Of a DNA stretch of 43,739 bases, positions 12,082 through 23,265 are shown piece by piece; positions within the stretch are counted from its first letter, which is position 1; every line of letters starts with the position of its first letter. Position numbers and translations under genes: made by a program. The notes under the pieces are model-generated. The model made no database searches. It was not told the origin of the DNA and saw only the letters and a list, made by a program, of their open reading frames with translations. Source of the DNA: an uncultured Clostridia bacterium (GTDB taxonomy: Bacteria; Bacillota; Clostridia; TANB77; CAG-508); NCBI GenBank assembly GCA_947642355.1, contig CANRSD010000016.1, positions 1 through 43,739 on the forward strand. The letters are read 5' to 3'.

Positions 12082-15000
12082 ATGGAAGAATTAGAAAATT
12101 TTAATAAAATTAAAATAGGCTTAGCTTCAGATGAGAAAATTAGAGAATGGTCTCATGGTGAAGTAAAAAAGCCAGAAACTATTAATTATAGAACTTTAAA
12201 ACCTGAAAAGGACGGTCTATTCTGTGAGAAAATATTTGGTCCTACAAAGGACTGGGAATGTCATTGTGGTAAGTATAAAAGAGTTAGATATAAAGGAATA
12301 GTTTGTGATAGATGTGGTGTTGAAGTTACAACTTCAAAAGTAAGAAGAGAAAGAATGGGACATATAGAACTTGCAGCTCCAATAGCTCATATTTGGTATT
12401 TTAAAGGTATTCCTAGTAGAATTGCTTTAATGCTTGATATATCTCCAAGAAGTCTAGAAAAAATTATATATTTTGCTTCATATATAGTAGTTGATAAAGG
12501 TACTTCTGGTCTTATGAAATGCCAAGTTTTAAATGAAAAAGAATATCATGAAGCAGTAGAGAAATATGGTAGAGATTCTTTTAAAGCTGAAATGGGAGCA
12601 GAGGCTATAAAGAAATTATTGGAAGAAATAGATATAGAAAAATTAGCTCAAACTTTGAAAAAAGATTTAGAAAAAGCTAGTGAACAAAAAAAAGCTAAAA
12701 TAATAAAAAGATTAGATACAGTTGAGAGCTTTAGATTATCACAAAATAAACCAGAATGGATGATAATGAATGTTGTTCCAGTTATTCCACCAGAAATAAG
12801 ACCAATGGTTCAATTGGATGGTGGTAGATTTGCAACATCAGATTTAAATGATTTATATAGAAGAGTTATTAATAGAAATAATAGATTAAAAAGATTATTA
12901 GAACTTGGAGCTCCTGAAATTATTGTTAGAAATGAAAAAAGAATGCTTCAGGAGTCAGTAGATGCTTTAATTGATAATGGAAGACGTGGAAGACCAGTTA
13001 CAGGGGCAGGAAATAGACCTTTAAAATCTTTATCAGATATGCTTAAAGGAAAACAAGGACGTTTTCGTCAGAACTTGCTTGGTAAACGTGTTGATTATTC
13101 AGGGCGTTCAGTTATTGTAGTTGGACCAGAACTTAAAATTTATCAATGTGGACTTCCAAAAGAAATGGCAGTTGAATTATTTAAACCATTTGTTATGAAA
13201 GAATTAGTGGCAAGAGGTTTGGCACATAATATTAAAAATGCAAAAAGAATGGTTGAGAAATTAAGACCAGAAGTATGGGATATTTTAGAAGAGGTTATTC
13301 AAGACCATCCAGTAATGCTTAATCGTGCTCCGACATTACATAGACTTGGAATTCAGGCATTCCAACCTATTCTTGTTGAAGGTAGAGCTATAAAACTTCA
13401 TCCATTAGTTTGTACAGCGTTCAATGCAGACTTTGATGGTGACCAAATGGCTGTACATGTTCCTTTAACACCGGAAGCACAGGCTGAAGCAAGATATTTA
13501 ATGTTATCTGTAAATAACCTTTTAAAACCACAAGATGGTAAACCAGTTACAGTTCCAACACAAGATATGATTTTAGGTGCTTATTATTTAACAGTTGAAA
13601 TTGCTGGTGAAAAAGGTGAAGGTATGTACTTTAAAGATGAAGATGAAGCTTTAATGGCATATCAAAATGGAGATGTAGGATTACATTGTAAAGTTAAAAT
13701 AAGACGTCAAAAAGAAGTAGATGGAGAAATAAAACAAAAAACTATTGAAACAACTGTTGGTAGATTGATATATAATCAAGGAATTCCTCAAGATTTGGGA
13801 TTTGTAGATAGAACAGATCCTGAAAAAGAATTTGATTTAGAAGTTGATTTCTTAGTTATGAAGAAAAATCTAGGAAAAATAGTAGCAAAATGTATCAATG
13901 TACATGGATTATCAAAAGCTGCAGAAGTATTGGATTATATAAAAGCAACTGGATATAAATATTCAACAAGAGCTGCAATTACAGTTTCTGTTGCTGATGT
14001 TTCAGTTCCAGAGGCAAAGAAAACAATTCTTTCAGAAGCAGATAAAAAAGTTGAAAATATATTAAAAAGTTATTCAAGGGGATTACTTACTGAAGAAGAT
14101 AGATATAATGAAGTCATTAAAGTATGGGAAAAGGCTACAGATGATGTAACTGAAGCTATGAAACATAATTTTGATGAATTAAATCCAATTTATATGATGG
14201 CTCAATCTGGTGCCAGAGGTAATATGAATCAGTTAAGACAAATTGCAGGTATGCGTGGACTTATGGCAAATACTTCAGGTAAGGCTGTTGAAATACCAGT
14301 TAAGTCATGTTTCCGTGAAGGATTAGATACTCTAGAATATTTCGTATCTTCACATGGTGCTAGAAAAGGTTTAACAGATACTGCTTTAAGAACAGCCGAT
14401 TCAGGATATTTAACAAGAAGATTAGTTGATGTTTCTCAAGATATAGTAATTAGAGAAGAAGATTGTGGAACTAATGAAGGAATAATAGTAGAAGACATTA
14501 AAGATGGAAATCAAGTTCTTGAAAAATTAGATGAAAGACTTATTGGTAGATATGTAGTAGAGGATGTAAAAGATCCAGAAACAGGAGAACTTTTAGTTGA
14601 TACTGAAACAATGATAACAGATAAAATTGCAAATAAGATAGTTGACAGTGGGATAAAACGAGTTAATGTACGTTCAGTACTTGGATGTAAATGTAAACAT
14701 GGTGCTTGTAGAAAATGTTATGGTATGGGATTAGCTACAAGAGAAAAAGTTAATATAGGAGAATCTGTTGGTATTATAGCAGCTCAATCTATTGGTGAGC
14801 CAGGTACACAGCTTACTATGAGAACATTCCATAGTGGTGGTGTAGCAGGTGGAGATATTACACAAGGTCTTCCTAGGGTTGAAGAATTATTTGAAGCTAG
14901 AAATCCAAAAGGTTTGGCTACTATTTCTGAGATTGATGGTGTTGTTTCAATAGCAGATAATAAGAAGAGAAAAGAAGTTACTGTTACAGGGAAAGATGAT

Positions 15001-15624
15001 AGTAAAACTTATGTTGTAAGTTTTGGTTCAAAACTTAGAGTAAAACAAGGAGATACAGTTGAAGCTGGAGAACAATTGACAGAAGGTTCTGTAAATCCAA
15101 ATGAGTTATTATTGATTAAAGGTCCAGAGGGAGTTTATAGATATATAATTGCAGAAGTTCAAAAAGTTTATAGAAATCAAGGTGTTGATATTAATGATAA
15201 ACATATTGAAGTTATTTCTAGACAAATGCTTAGAAAGATAAGAATAGAGGATAGTGGAGATAGTAGTTTCTATGTTGCTTCTTTGGTTGATATGATAGAA
15301 TTTGAAGAAGTAAATAAGCAATTAATAGAAGAAGGAAAAAGACCAGCAACAGGAAAAAGGATTTTACTTGGAATTACAAAGGCTTCACTTGCAACAGAAA
15401 GTTTCTTATCAGCGGCTTCATTCCAAGAAACAACGAAAGTATTAACAGATGCTGCAATTAAAGGAAAGGTAGATAACTTGATAGGATTAAAAGAAAATGT
15501 TATTATTGGTAAATTAATACCAGCAGGAACAGGTCTTAAAAAATATCAAGATTTGAGAATAAATACTGAAGATATAGTAGTTGATACTGAAACAGAAGCT
15601 TTGCTTAGTCTTTTAGAAGAATAA
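12082..15624 (+). CDS. rpoC: RNA polymerase beta' subunit
   Basis: An 1180-aa beta' subunit. The N-terminal zinc-binding cysteines (CHCGKYK...CDRCGVE) and the Mg-binding catalytic loop [12 protein letters not shown] are present. So are the bridge-helix and trigger-loop sequences ([48 protein letters not shown]) and the second zinc site ([13 protein letters not shown]). The ATG at 12082 has AAAGGAGG 10 nt upstream. It forms an operon with rpoB and ends in a terminator. Although it is the second-longest gene, it contains no in-frame CGG; its three CGG trinucleotides are in other phases and the frame is intact. Confidence 0.97.
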   Translation: MEELENFNKIKIGLASDEKIREWSHGEVKKPETINYRTLKPEKDGLFCEKIFGPTKDWECHCGKYKRVRYKGIVCDRCGVEVTTSKVRRERMGHIELAAPIAHIWYFKGIPSRIALMLDISPRSLEKIIYFASYIVVDKGTSGLMKCQVLNEKEYHEAVEKYGRDSFKAEMGAEAIKKLLEEIDIEKLAQTLKKDLEKASEQKKAKIIKRLDTVESFRLSQNKPEWMIMNVVPVIPPEIRPMVQLDGGRFATSDLNDLYRRVINRNNRLKRLLELGAPEIIVRNEKRMLQESVDALIDNGRRGRPVTGAGNRPLKSLSDMLKGKQGRFRQNLLGKRVDYSGRSVIVVGPELKIYQCGLPKEMAVELFKPFVMKELVARGLAHNIKNAKRMVEKLRPEVWDILEEVIQDHPVMLNRAPTLHRLGIQAFQPILVEGRAIKLHPLVCTAFNADFDGDQMAVHVPLTPEAQAEARYLMLSVNNLLKPQDGKPVTVPTQDMILGAYYLTVEIAGEKGEGMYFKDEDEALMAYQNGDVGLHCKVKIRRQKEVDGEIKQKTIETTVGRLIYNQGIPQDLGFVDRTDPEKEFDLEVDFLVMKKNLGKIVAKCINVHGLSKAAEVLDYIKATGYKYSTRAAITVSVADVSVPEAKKTILSEADKKVENILKSYSRGLLTEEDRYNEVIKVWEKATDDVTEAMKHNFDELNPIYMMAQSGARGNMNQLRQIAGMRGLMANTSGKAVEIPVKSCFREGLDTLEYFVSSHGARKGLTDTALRTADSGYLTRRLVDVSQDIVIREEDCGTNEGIIVEDIKDGNQVLEKLDERLIGRYVVEDVKDPETGELLVDTETMITDKIANKIVDSGIKRVNVRSVLGCKCKHGACRKCYGMGLATREKVNIGESVGIIAAQSIGEPGTQLTMRTFHSGGVAGGDITQGLPRVEELFEARNPKGLATISEIDGVVSIADNKKRKEVTVTGKDDSKTYVVSFGSKLRVKQGDTVEAGEQLTEGSVNPNELLLIKGPEGVYRYIIAEVQKVYRNQGVDINDKHIEVISRQMLRKIRIEDSGDSSFYVASLVDMIEFEEVNKQLIEEGKRPATGKRILLGITKASLATESFLSAASFQETTKVLTDAAIKGKVDNLIGLKENVIIGKLIPAGTGLKKYQDLRINTEDIVVDTETEALLSLLEE

Positions 15625-15631
15625 AAATAAA

Positions 15632-15657
15632 AAATCAGGTTTGGGCCTGATTTTTTT
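15632..15657 (+). terminator. rpoBC terminator
   Basis: AAATCAGG pairs with CCTGATTT across a 6-nt loop, followed by T7. It can also serve the convergent blaI-like gene. Confidence 0.85.
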
Positions 15658-15661
15658 ATTT

Positions 15662-16021
15662 TTATTCTTCTAATTTATGATAAAGTTCAATTAAATATTG
15701 TTTGGTCAATTTACCTTCTTTATAATAAGTTAAAAGTAAATCTTCTTTTGAACCATTAAATACAGTTTCTATAAAGTGATCAGTTTCTGCATTTATGAAT
15801 TCTTGTTTGTTTAATAGAGCTTTATAAACATAAGTTTTACCATTTTTTTCTGTTATTTCAATAGCTTTTTTTCTAAGTAATCGTGATAAAAGAGTTCTTA
15901 CAGAGTTGGGAGAAATATCATTTGTTTCTTTTATACTATTTAATATATCAAAAGATGTAGCTTTTCCTTTTTTCCATATAATACGCATTACATAGAATTC
16001 ACTATGGGATAATTTAATCAT
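15662..16021 (-). CDS. BlaI/MecI/CopY-family transcriptional repressor
   Basis: A 119-aa winged-helix repressor. The family pattern is visible: LSHSEFYVMRIIWKKGKATSF at the N terminus, then SVRTLLSRLLRKKAIEI as recognition helix and wing, then YVYKALLNKQEF leading into the dimerisation helices. BlaI and MecI block beta-lactamase genes until a BlaR1-type sensor-protease cleaves them. No BlaR1-type partner is next to it, so its target is unknown. An AAGGA-type site precedes the ATG at 16021. The gene is convergent with rpoC and divergent from a small ribbon-helix-helix gene, so it may regulate that gene, itself, or both. Confidence 0.85.
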   Translation of the reverse strand: MIKLSHSEFYVMRIIWKKGKATSFDILNSIKETNDISPNSVRTLLSRLLRKKAIEITEKNGKTYVYKALLNKQEFINAETDHFIETVFNGSKEDLLLTYYKEGKLTKQYLIELYHKLEE

Positions 16022-16051
16022 AAAATGAGTCCTTTCACTAATTTCATTATT

Positions 16052-16080
16052 ATTTTAATACAAAATTCGACATAATTCAA
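16052..16080 (-). promoter_or_regulatory. Promoter of the BlaI-like gene
   Basis: Minus strand TTGAAT (16075-16080), 17-nt spacer, TAAAAT (16052-16057). Nearby related direct repeats (AAATTCGACA and AAATTTTGACA, 16064-16095) could be repressor sites. Confidence 0.5.
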
Positions 16081-16154
16081 CACCAAATTTTGACACTTTA
16101 TTATTAAACCAAAATATGGTTAACTTATAATATAAAAATAGGAAGGTGGAAAAA

Positions 16155-16322
16155 ATGGGATTTAAGCCAGAAAATTATAAAAGTAATGAGATAAGATTAA
16201 CTTTGAGATTACCAGAAAGATTACATAGTGAAACTTCAATTTATGCAAATAGGCATAATATTTCATTAAATACTTTAATAATAAACTGTATTGAATATGC
16301 AATGAATAATAAAGAAGATTAA
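16155..16322 (+). CDS. Small ribbon-helix-helix (Arc/HicB-like) protein
   Basis: A 55-aa protein with the Arc/HicB-type DNA-binding pattern: a beta strand IRLTLRLPERLH, then a helix ETSIYANRHNIS, then LNTLIINCIEYAM. Such proteins bind operators as dimers, either as free regulators or as antitoxins. No toxin gene is adjacent, so an antitoxin role is not supported here. The ATG at 16155 has GGAAGGTGG just upstream, and a TATAAT lies at 16126-16131. It is transcribed divergently from the BlaI-like gene. Confidence 0.75.
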   Translation: MGFKPENYKSNEIRLTLRLPERLHSETSIYANRHNISLNTLIINCIEYAMNNKED

Positions 16323-16397
16323 CCAATAGTACTTATTAAATAGTTTATTTACCCCAGTATTTAATGGTATTATAGAATTCCTGTTTTAAAAAAAGTA

Positions 16398-16426
16398 TTG
16401 TAAGAGTTAACATAATGTGATATAAT
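16398..16426 (+). promoter_or_regulatory. Promoter of the ABC-type ATPase gene
   Basis: TTGTAA (16398-16403), 17-nt spacer, TATAAT (16421-16426). Confidence 0.65.
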
Positions 16427-16464
16427 AAAACTGTTATTTTGGTAAAATTTGGAGGGATTTTATT

Positions 16465-18337
16465 ATGAAATCTAAAAATAATAATTTTAATACCAAAGAT
16501 GGAAGTGTCATAAAAATGTTAACTATGAAATTAAACAATAATGTAAAGAGTAAAGATAAACCTATAAAGAATTCATATAAATCTGGTAGGATTAGTTCAT
16601 CAGATTTAGAAAATATTTCTATAGGTTTAAATTTGTTATCTACATATTTAAGAGATGGTCTAAAAATTATGCAAGATAGAATGATTACAGAAAAAAGTGA
16701 TATAACAAATATTAAATTAAGTTTAATTAACTTTCAAGGAACAATAAATTTTTTTATTTCAAGTATTCAAAGAGAAGTGGAAATAGGACGACATATTAAA
16801 AATGATATAGAAAATTTAGATGTTGTGCCTAATATTTTACAAGCAGCTAGAGATGGTATAATTTTGAAACAAGAACAAAAAGATGGTATTAAATATGATG
16901 TTCCAATGACACCTGAAGAAGTAAAAAGGATTTTACTATATTATAATAATGAAAAAAGGAAAGTAAAAGAGAATAAAATTTCTAATTACATTGGATTAGG
17001 ATATAGTATTATTGGATTTTTGGGAGTTTTGTATAATCAAATAAAAGATGATAAAAAAACAGATAATAATTCTACAATATTAATAACAGGTGCTACTATT
17101 ATATCAAGTGTTTTAAGCTTATCAGAAAGATTTTTTGAGGATGCACATATTCAAGAGGCAAATTTAATAGAAAGAAAAGAATTGAGATTAATTAATGAAT
17201 TATATAAAGATGAACCAATAAGTTATAAGGCAAGAGAAGAAAACATTGAAGACATAATCTATTATTTGAATGATTCTAAAAAACTCAGAAAAATAGATAG
17301 GAACAGATCAAATTTAATTAGAATGGCTAATAATATTGCTATGGCTATAGTTGTAGGAATTTATACTAATAAACAATTAGGTAAAAATTCAATAGATAAT
17401 AAAATTGATGCTAAATTATTATCAAAAGTGATTTTTGAAATAGGAAACACTAAAGGACTTATTAATTCTCTAATAAGAGTAATTTATAAAATGATAGATA
17501 ATTATGATTTAGAGTTAGAATTTAATAGTTTGCAAAAAGAAGTAGATAATATTATGAATCAAATGGGAGCAAAAGTATATTTATTAGAAGGAGCCAAAAA
17601 AACATTTAACGGTTTTAAAATAACTAATTTGAAAGGAAAATTTTATCCTACTACTAATTATAAAACAGGTGAAGTTTCTTATAATACGAAACTTGATGTT
17701 CCAGAATTTTCTATAAAAAGAGGAGAAACAGTATTATTATCTGGTGAGTCTGGAACAGGAAAAAGTACTTTTTTAAGATTAGTTAAGCGTGGAGATATAA
17801 ATAATAGAAATTGCATAGAATTAGATAATGGAGAAGTGGTGGATTCATTAGGAAAAGAGTGGACTGCATTTAGACCTAGCACAAATTTAGGAGATGAAAC
17901 CAGTGTTCTAAAGCAAATAACAGGTAAAGAAAGACTAAAAGATTTATCAGAAGAAGATAGAAATCGTTTTTCTAAAATAATGAAGGATTTGAGGCTATAT
18001 AATAAGGAGATTTTTAGTAGTTTAAGTACAAGAAAATTTATGCAATTTTCTACAGGTCAGCAAAGGAGATTAGCTTTGGTAAAAGTATTTTATAGAATTA
18101 AAGATAATTCGTCAGTTTTAATAGTAGATGAACCTGTTCGGAAATGTTGAAGATAACTTAATTAAAGAGCAATTAGCACTTATAACAAATTTTGCAAAAG
18201 AGAATAATATGATGTTGATAATTGTAACTCATAGAATAGATTTGGTAGAAGATCTAGTAGATAAGAGATATAATATTTCAAAAGATGGAGTTATGGAAGA
18301 AATTCCAGTTTCAAGAAATATTCCAGAATGTAGATAA
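16465..18337 (+). CDS. Membrane-linked ABC-type ATPase of unknown function, recoded by +1 shift
   Basis: A 623-aa protein when read across the shift at 18139. The N-terminal 370 residues are mostly helical, with two adjacent hydrophobic segments near residues 172-220 and a third near 288-305. The C-terminal ABC ATPase has Walker A GESGTGKST near residue 426, the signature-like FSTGQQRRLALVK, Walker B SVLIVDEP followed by VGNVEDN, and an H-loop IIVTHR. The shift falls just after Walker B; without it the protein stops at 18150 and loses the D-loop and H-loop. I do not recognise the family: the membrane part does not look like an ordinary six-helix exporter domain. It has its own promoter and GGAGG site. 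Confidence 0.8.
18139..18142 (+). other. CGG +1 recoding site in the ABC-type ATPase
   Basis: GTT C GGA AAT. CGG is in frame as codon 559. The shift gives DEPV-G-NVEDN; unshifted reading stops at 18150. Confidence 0.82.
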
Positions 18338-18405
18338 AAGTATTTAAGTTTTGATGCTTTTATAATAACATAAGTAAAAACACTGAAACTTAAATAAAAG
18401 TTATA

Positions 18406-18434
18406 TTGAATAATTAAAAAAAATGTGCTAAAAT
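18406..18434 (+). promoter_or_regulatory. Promoter of the LtaS-like gene
   Basis: TTGAAT (18406-18411), 17-nt spacer, TAAAAT (18429-18434). Confidence 0.6.
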
Positions 18435-18462
18435 GGCTAAGTAAAATGTGCTTAGTCATTTT
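18430..18462. promoter_or_regulatory. Inverted repeat overlapping the ltaS-like -10 box
   Basis: AAAATGGCTAAG and CTTAGTCATTTT match at 11 of 12 positions across a 9-nt centre. The left arm covers most of the -10 box, so it could be an operator; alternatively it is a 5' leader hairpin. Confidence 0.4.
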
Positions 18463-18486
18463 AATTTGAAAAGAAATGGAGACAAA

Positions 18487-20353
18487 ATGGAAGAAAACGA
18501 AGATTTACCAAGCAATATTATAAAAAAAGATAAATATCTAAAAGAGTTATATACTTTTGTTGCAATACCAGTTATTTATATAATAATAATGATATTAGTT
18601 TTTAATAAAAGTGTTGATATATGGTATTATTTAAAACCTAAAGTAGTTATGTTTACAATGATATTAATAATGATTATACATTCATTATTAATATTAGTTA
18701 CAGGAAGTTCTAAAAGAAGTGTAATAATTCAGTCAGTTCTTTTATGGATTTTGCTTTTTATAAATAAATTAAGGTATACATATACATATGAACCAATAAC
18801 ATTTTCAGATTTTGTATATTCTACAAATGCAGGGGAAATATTTAGTTTATTAAAAAATGATATTTTAGAAATTCTTTGGAAAATGACACCATTATTTTCT
18901 TGTTTAGCAGTAATTTTAGCAATTTTAATTTTTATAACAAATAAGATAAATTATATTCCAAAAGGAAATAAGAAAAAAAGAATTTTTAAAGCAGTTATAC
19001 CATTGTTTATTCTTATAATTTTATTTGCACCATTTAAATTTATTAAAGAATTTATGTTTAAATATGTGTATGATAAATACTCTCAAAAAGATTACGCCCA
19101 TAATTCTTCAAATGCTCAATATTACTCAGAATATACAATACTTCGGCGGAATGTATGCAGAAGTTTTAGAAAGTAGAATATTTAAACCAGAAAATTATAA
19201 TAAAGATGAGTTAGAGAAAATTTTAAGTAATATTCCAAAAAATAAAGAAAATTTATGGGAAAAATCAAATATTATAGTAACTTTTTCAGAATCGTTTTTC
19301 GATGTTGAACTTTTAAAAGATAATATAAAATTTGATAAAGAAGTAACTTCTAACTTTAATAAATTAAAAAATGAAGGTATTTTTGTAAATATGATTTCTC
19401 CGTCATATGGAGGCGTTTCGGCTAATGTAGAATTCGAATTTTTGACAGGATATAGTTTAAACTTTTTCGGTAGAGGATATACTCCATTTATGGCATTATA
19501 TAAAAATAAGAAATATGCTAATAGACCATCTTTGATAAAAGAATTAAATAATAATGGATATAGTACAAAAGTAGTATTTGGAAGAGATTATTTTAATTCG
19601 GAAAATGTATATAAATATTTGGGAATAGATACATATGAGGAAAAAGATATATCATCTGAATATAGTGGATATTATACTTCTGACAGGTATTTAATGGATG
19701 AAACTATTAAAGCTTTAGATAATAAAAAAGATGATGAAAAATTATTTTATATGAATTGTACAATTGAATCTCATATGCCATTTAAAATAGATAAATATGA
19801 TGAATATGATATAAAGGTAGAGTCAAGTAATTTAAGTAATACAATGACTGATGTATTATTATCATATTCTCAAAGTTGTTATAATGCAGATGAGCAATTA
19901 GGTAGAATGTATGAGTATATTAAAAATTATGATGAGCCAACTATATTAATATTTTATGGGGATCATCTACCATATTTACCAGATACTAAAACTAAAGAAG
20001 ATATAATAAATCACTTGTCATATTTTAATACAGAAGATGAGTTATTAAATAATTATAGAAAATATAATACACAAGCTTTAGTACTTGCAAATTTTGATTT
20101 GAAAAATACTACAAATTGGGATTATTTAAGTCCAGATTTATTATTAACTAGTATTTTAAATAATTTAGATATAGAATTGTCAGATTATTATAGGTGGTTA
20201 TATACAACTAAAGATATAGTACCATGTTCTAATTATCTAGTTACAACAGATGTTAATGGAAGCTTATATTATACTAAAGAATTAGAAGGAAAAATGAAGG
20301 AAATACAAGATTTAAAAGAAAGAATGCAGTATAATGTTTTAATTGATGAATAA
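18487..20353 (+). CDS. LTA-synthase-like phosphoglycerol transferase, recoded by +1 shift
   Basis: A 621-aa membrane enzyme of the LtaS/MdoB alkaline phosphatase superfamily, read across the shift at 19144. Five hydrophobic segments fill the first 180 residues. The extracellular sulfatase-like domain follows, with IIVTFSESFFDV, GGVSANVEFEFLTG, HMPF and FYGDHLPYLPD. LtaS-type enzymes transfer glycerol phosphate from phosphatidylglycerol to a growing polymer or sugar. The usual nucleophilic Thr is a Ser here (GGVSANVEF). The ATG at 18487 has a GGAG site 5 nt upstream and is preferred over an ATG at 18448. The shift lies between the membrane part and the catalytic domain; unshifted reading stops at 19176 and leaves no catalytic domain. 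Confidence 0.88.
19144..19147 (+). other. CGG +1 recoding site in the LtaS-like gene
   Basis: CTT C GGC GGA. CGG is in frame as codon 220. The shift gives TILGGMYAEVLE; unshifted reading stops at 19176. This is the only site with GGC. Confidence 0.88.
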
Positions 20354-20370
20354 ATTCCAAAAAATAGATA

Positions 20371-20399
20371 TTTACGTATTAAAATATTTATGTTATAAT
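20371..20399 (+). promoter_or_regulatory. Promoter of the BIG2 protein
   Basis: TTTACG (20371-20376), 17-nt spacer, TATAAT (20394-20399). Confidence 0.55.
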
Positions 20400-20431
20400 A
20401 TAAAAATAAAATTGTTTTATAAGGAGTACAA

Positions 20432-21094
20432 ATGGGAAAAAAAAATGAAATAAATAGTAAAAATGTGAAACTAAATAGAATGTTAAAGGTATCTTTTATA
20501 ATATGTTTTATTTCAGGAATTATTGCATTAATTATAGTTCTTAATAAAGGAAAAATTTTTGGAAAAAATATTGTAAATGTATCTAAGCCAGAGGCTGTAA
20601 AGGAAACACATACAATGCAACTTACTTGCGATAAATCATATTTATCTAAAAATGGAGGTACAGCAGAATTAATAATTACAATTGATGGAGTAGAGGTTAC
20701 AGAGGGGTATGAGCTAACAGTTTCAGATGATAAAGTTATTTCAGTAGAAGGAAATGTAGTTAAAGCAATAGGAACAGGAAGTGCAACAATTAAAGTTGTA
20801 AATACTGAATATAATATTGAATCAGAAGTTAATATTGATGTGGTTACTCCAATTACAAAATTAACAATAAGTTCAGAGTTTAAAACTATTTCAATTGGTT
20901 CAGAAACATCACTTTCTTATACTTTTAAACCAACTAATGCAACTTTAGATATTGAATATGAATCATCAGATGAAAGTATTGCTACAGTTAATGATAGTGG
21001 AGTAGTTACAGGAGTTTCAGAAGGTACAGTAACAATTACAGGTACAGATAAGATTACTGGGAAAACAGCAACACATAAAATAATAGTAAAATAA
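20432..21094 (+). CDS. Membrane-anchored BIG2 (Ig-like) surface protein
   Basis: A 220-aa protein with one N-terminal membrane segment (about residues 17-37) and two extracellular bacterial Ig-like units. The second (about 140-220) is a clear BIG2 domain: ITKLTISSEFKTISIGS, YESSDESIATVNDSGVVTGV and GTVTITG. The first (about 55-138) is a more diverged copy. BIG2 domains act as spacers or adhesins at the cell surface; no enzyme motif is present. The ATG at 20432 follows AAGGAG (20421-20426). It has its own promoter and a terminator hairpin. Confidence 0.82.
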   Translation: MGKKNEINSKNVKLNRMLKVSFIICFISGIIALIIVLNKGKIFGKNIVNVSKPEAVKETHTMQLTCDKSYLSKNGGTAELIITIDGVEVTEGYELTVSDDKVISVEGNVVKAIGTGSATIKVVNTEYNIESEVNIDVVTPITKLTISSEFKTISIGSETSLSYTFKPTNATLDIEYESSDESIATVNDSGVVTGVSEGTVTITGTDKITGKTATHKIIVK

Positions 21095-21099
21095 AAAAT

Positions 21100-21134
21100 A
21101 AAGGACTAAAGTTATAAATCTTTAGTCCTTTTAT
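21100..21134 (+). terminator. Terminator after the BIG2 gene
   Basis: A perfect 12-bp stem (AAAGGACTAAAG with CTTTAGTCCTTT) and an 8-nt loop, with a short T run. Confidence 0.75.
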
Positions 21135-21140
21135 GCTTAT

Positions 21141-21169
21141 TTGACTTTTTGATATAAAAGTACTATAAT
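21141..21169 (+). promoter_or_regulatory. Promoter of the gdpP-rplI-dnaB-tilS cluster
   Basis: TTGACT (21141-21146), 17-nt spacer, TATAAT (21164-21169). An inverted repeat follows in the leader (CTACATTA 21175-21182, TAATGTAG 21196-21203). Confidence 0.75.
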
Positions 21170-21235
21170 ATAGTCTACATTATTGCGTTAAATACTAATG
21201 TAGAAATAAAAGATAATGAAATTTTAGGAGAATAT

Positions 21236-23244
21236 ATGTCCGATTTTAATGGTAATTTTATAGGTAAAATAATAGCAAAAGTTAGAATATATTTAGCTAT
21301 TATTGTAATTTTATGTATTATTTTGTGTATATATGATTTAAGATGGATAATGCCGTCAATAGTGCTTATTTTATTAGTATCAGTATATACTTTTCTTGAA
21401 AATGGAAAAAAGAAAAATGAAATAGTAAATCATATAGAAGAATTAACTATGGATGTAAGTACTGCAAGTAAAAGTACTCTTGTTAATTCTCCTATACCAT
21501 TAGTATTAATAGAAACTAATGGTAATATAATTTGGAGGAGCAAGAAATTTACAGAGGTATTTAGTGGTATAGAAATTAATACTTATTTGAATTCAATTGT
21601 TAAAGAAATTAAACTGGATATCGAAAATAATCATACTCAAGAATTTATAAAACAGTTTAATATAAATGGAAAAACATATAGAATTAGAGGAGCAATTTCT
21701 AAAGCTAAAAAGAAAGACAGAAAGAAACAAAAAGAATATGTATTAATTTTATATTTTATTGATGATACAAAATACAATGAATTATTTGATAAATATAATA
21801 ATGAGACTACTTGTGTTGGAATTGCTGTTATAGATAATTATGATGACATAATTCAAACTGCTATGCCAGAAGAAAAGATTGAGCTTTTAGCAAGTATAGA
21901 AAAATCTATTATGGATTGGGCTGCTGAAACTGGTGGATTAATTATAAAAAATGAAAGAAATATGTTTATTTATGTATTTGAACAACAGTATTTAAGTAAG
22001 ATGGAAAAAGACAAATTTAATATATTAGATAAAATAAAATCATTAGAAACAAATTCTAAAATTCCTGTTACTTTAAGTGTTGCAGTTACTAATGATGGTA
22101 AAACAGATTATGAAAAATATAAAAATGCATTAGTATCTATGGAAATGGTACTTCGGACGTGGTGGGGATCAAGCGGTTATTAGAAAAGATGGAAAGTATA
22201 AGTTTTATGGTGGAAAAACTTTAGAAACAGAAAAAAGGACTAAGGTTAAAGCTAGAAATATTGCTAAAACAATTTCTAATGCAATTAGTGAGTCAAGTAA
22301 TATTATGATAATGGGACATAAAAATATAGATATAGATGCTATTGGTTCAGCACTTGGAATTTATAGGTTAGCTAAAACATTAGAAAAAGAATGTCATATA
22401 GTAACAGAACCAACTGGAAGTTCTTTAGGAAAATTTTGGGAAGAATTAAATTCTATTGAAGAGTATAGTGAATGTATAGTGACAGAAGAAAAAGCAATAA
22501 AATTAATTTCTGATGAAACTTTACTTATAATAGTAGATACTCATAAAAAAGGATATGTAGAATTTCAAAGTATATTAAATGCAACAAATAAGAAAATTAT
22601 AATAGATCATCATAGGAAGAGTCCAGATTATATTGATGATGCTGAGATATCTTTTCATGAAGTATATGCATCTTCTGCATCTGAATTAGTTACAGAATTA
22701 ATACAATATGCAAGAGAAGATATAGAGTTAAGCTTAATAGAGGCAGAAAGTTTGTATGGTGGAATAATGGTAGACACTAAAAATTTTACTTTTAAAACAG
22801 GTGTTAGAACATTTGAAGCTGCTGCATATCTTAGAAAATTTGGTGTTGATATTATAAAAGTAAAAAAATGGTTTCAAGCAGATTTAGTAAGCTATAATGA
22901 AATAGCTAATATAGTTAAGAGTGCAGAGATAGTAGAAGATAATATAGCAATATCTATTTGTGAAAAAGAAGATGAAAATACAAATTTAATATGTGCTAAA
23001 GCAGCAGATGAATTATTAACAATTAGTAATATAACAGCATCATTTGTTATGGGTAAATCAGGAGATAAAATAGTTATTAGTGGTCGTTCTATTGGAGATA
23101 TAAATGTACAAATAATACTTGAAAAGCTTCGGAGGTGGCGGACATATAACTCTTGCTGGGGCACAGCTAGAAGGATTTACTATTGAAGAAGCATATGATG
23201 AACTTATAATTAGGATTAACGAATATTTATTAGAGGTGCAATAA
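21236..23244 (+). CDS. gdpP: Cyclic-di-AMP phosphodiesterase GdpP, recoded by two +1 shifts
   Basis: A 668-aa GdpP read across shifts at 22154 and 23130. Two N-terminal membrane segments are followed by a PAS-like domain, a degenerate GGDEF domain ending in GRGGDQAVI, a DHH phosphodiesterase domain from about residue 357 (MGHKNIDIDAIGS, IIVDTHKKG, IIDHHRKS) and a DHHA1 domain ending in GGGGHITLAGAQ. GdpP degrades c-di-AMP, which controls potassium, osmotic balance and wall stress. The first shift joins the sensor half to the DHH half. The second creates the substrate-binding GGGH motif; without it the product ends at 23186. AGGAG lies 5 nt before the ATG. gdpP-rplI-dnaB is a typical Firmicute gene order. 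Confidence 0.93.
22154..22157 (+). other. CGG +1 recoding site 1 in gdpP
   Basis: CTT C GGA CGT. CGG is in frame as codon 307. The shift yields LGRGGDQAV; unshifted reading stops at 22183. Confidence 0.9.
23130..23133 (+). other. CGG +1 recoding site 2 in gdpP
   Basis: CTT C GGA GGT GGC GGA CAT. The shift yields Gly632 and the DHHA1 motif GGGGH; unshifted reading stops at 23186. Confidence 0.9.
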
Positions 23245-23265
23245 ATTTTAAGGAGGTTTTAGAAT

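Noticed and set aside
16155-16322. Toxin-antitoxin pair based on the ribbon-helix-helix protein
   Set aside because: No toxin-like gene is adjacent; the neighbours are a BlaI-type repressor and an ABC-type ATPase.
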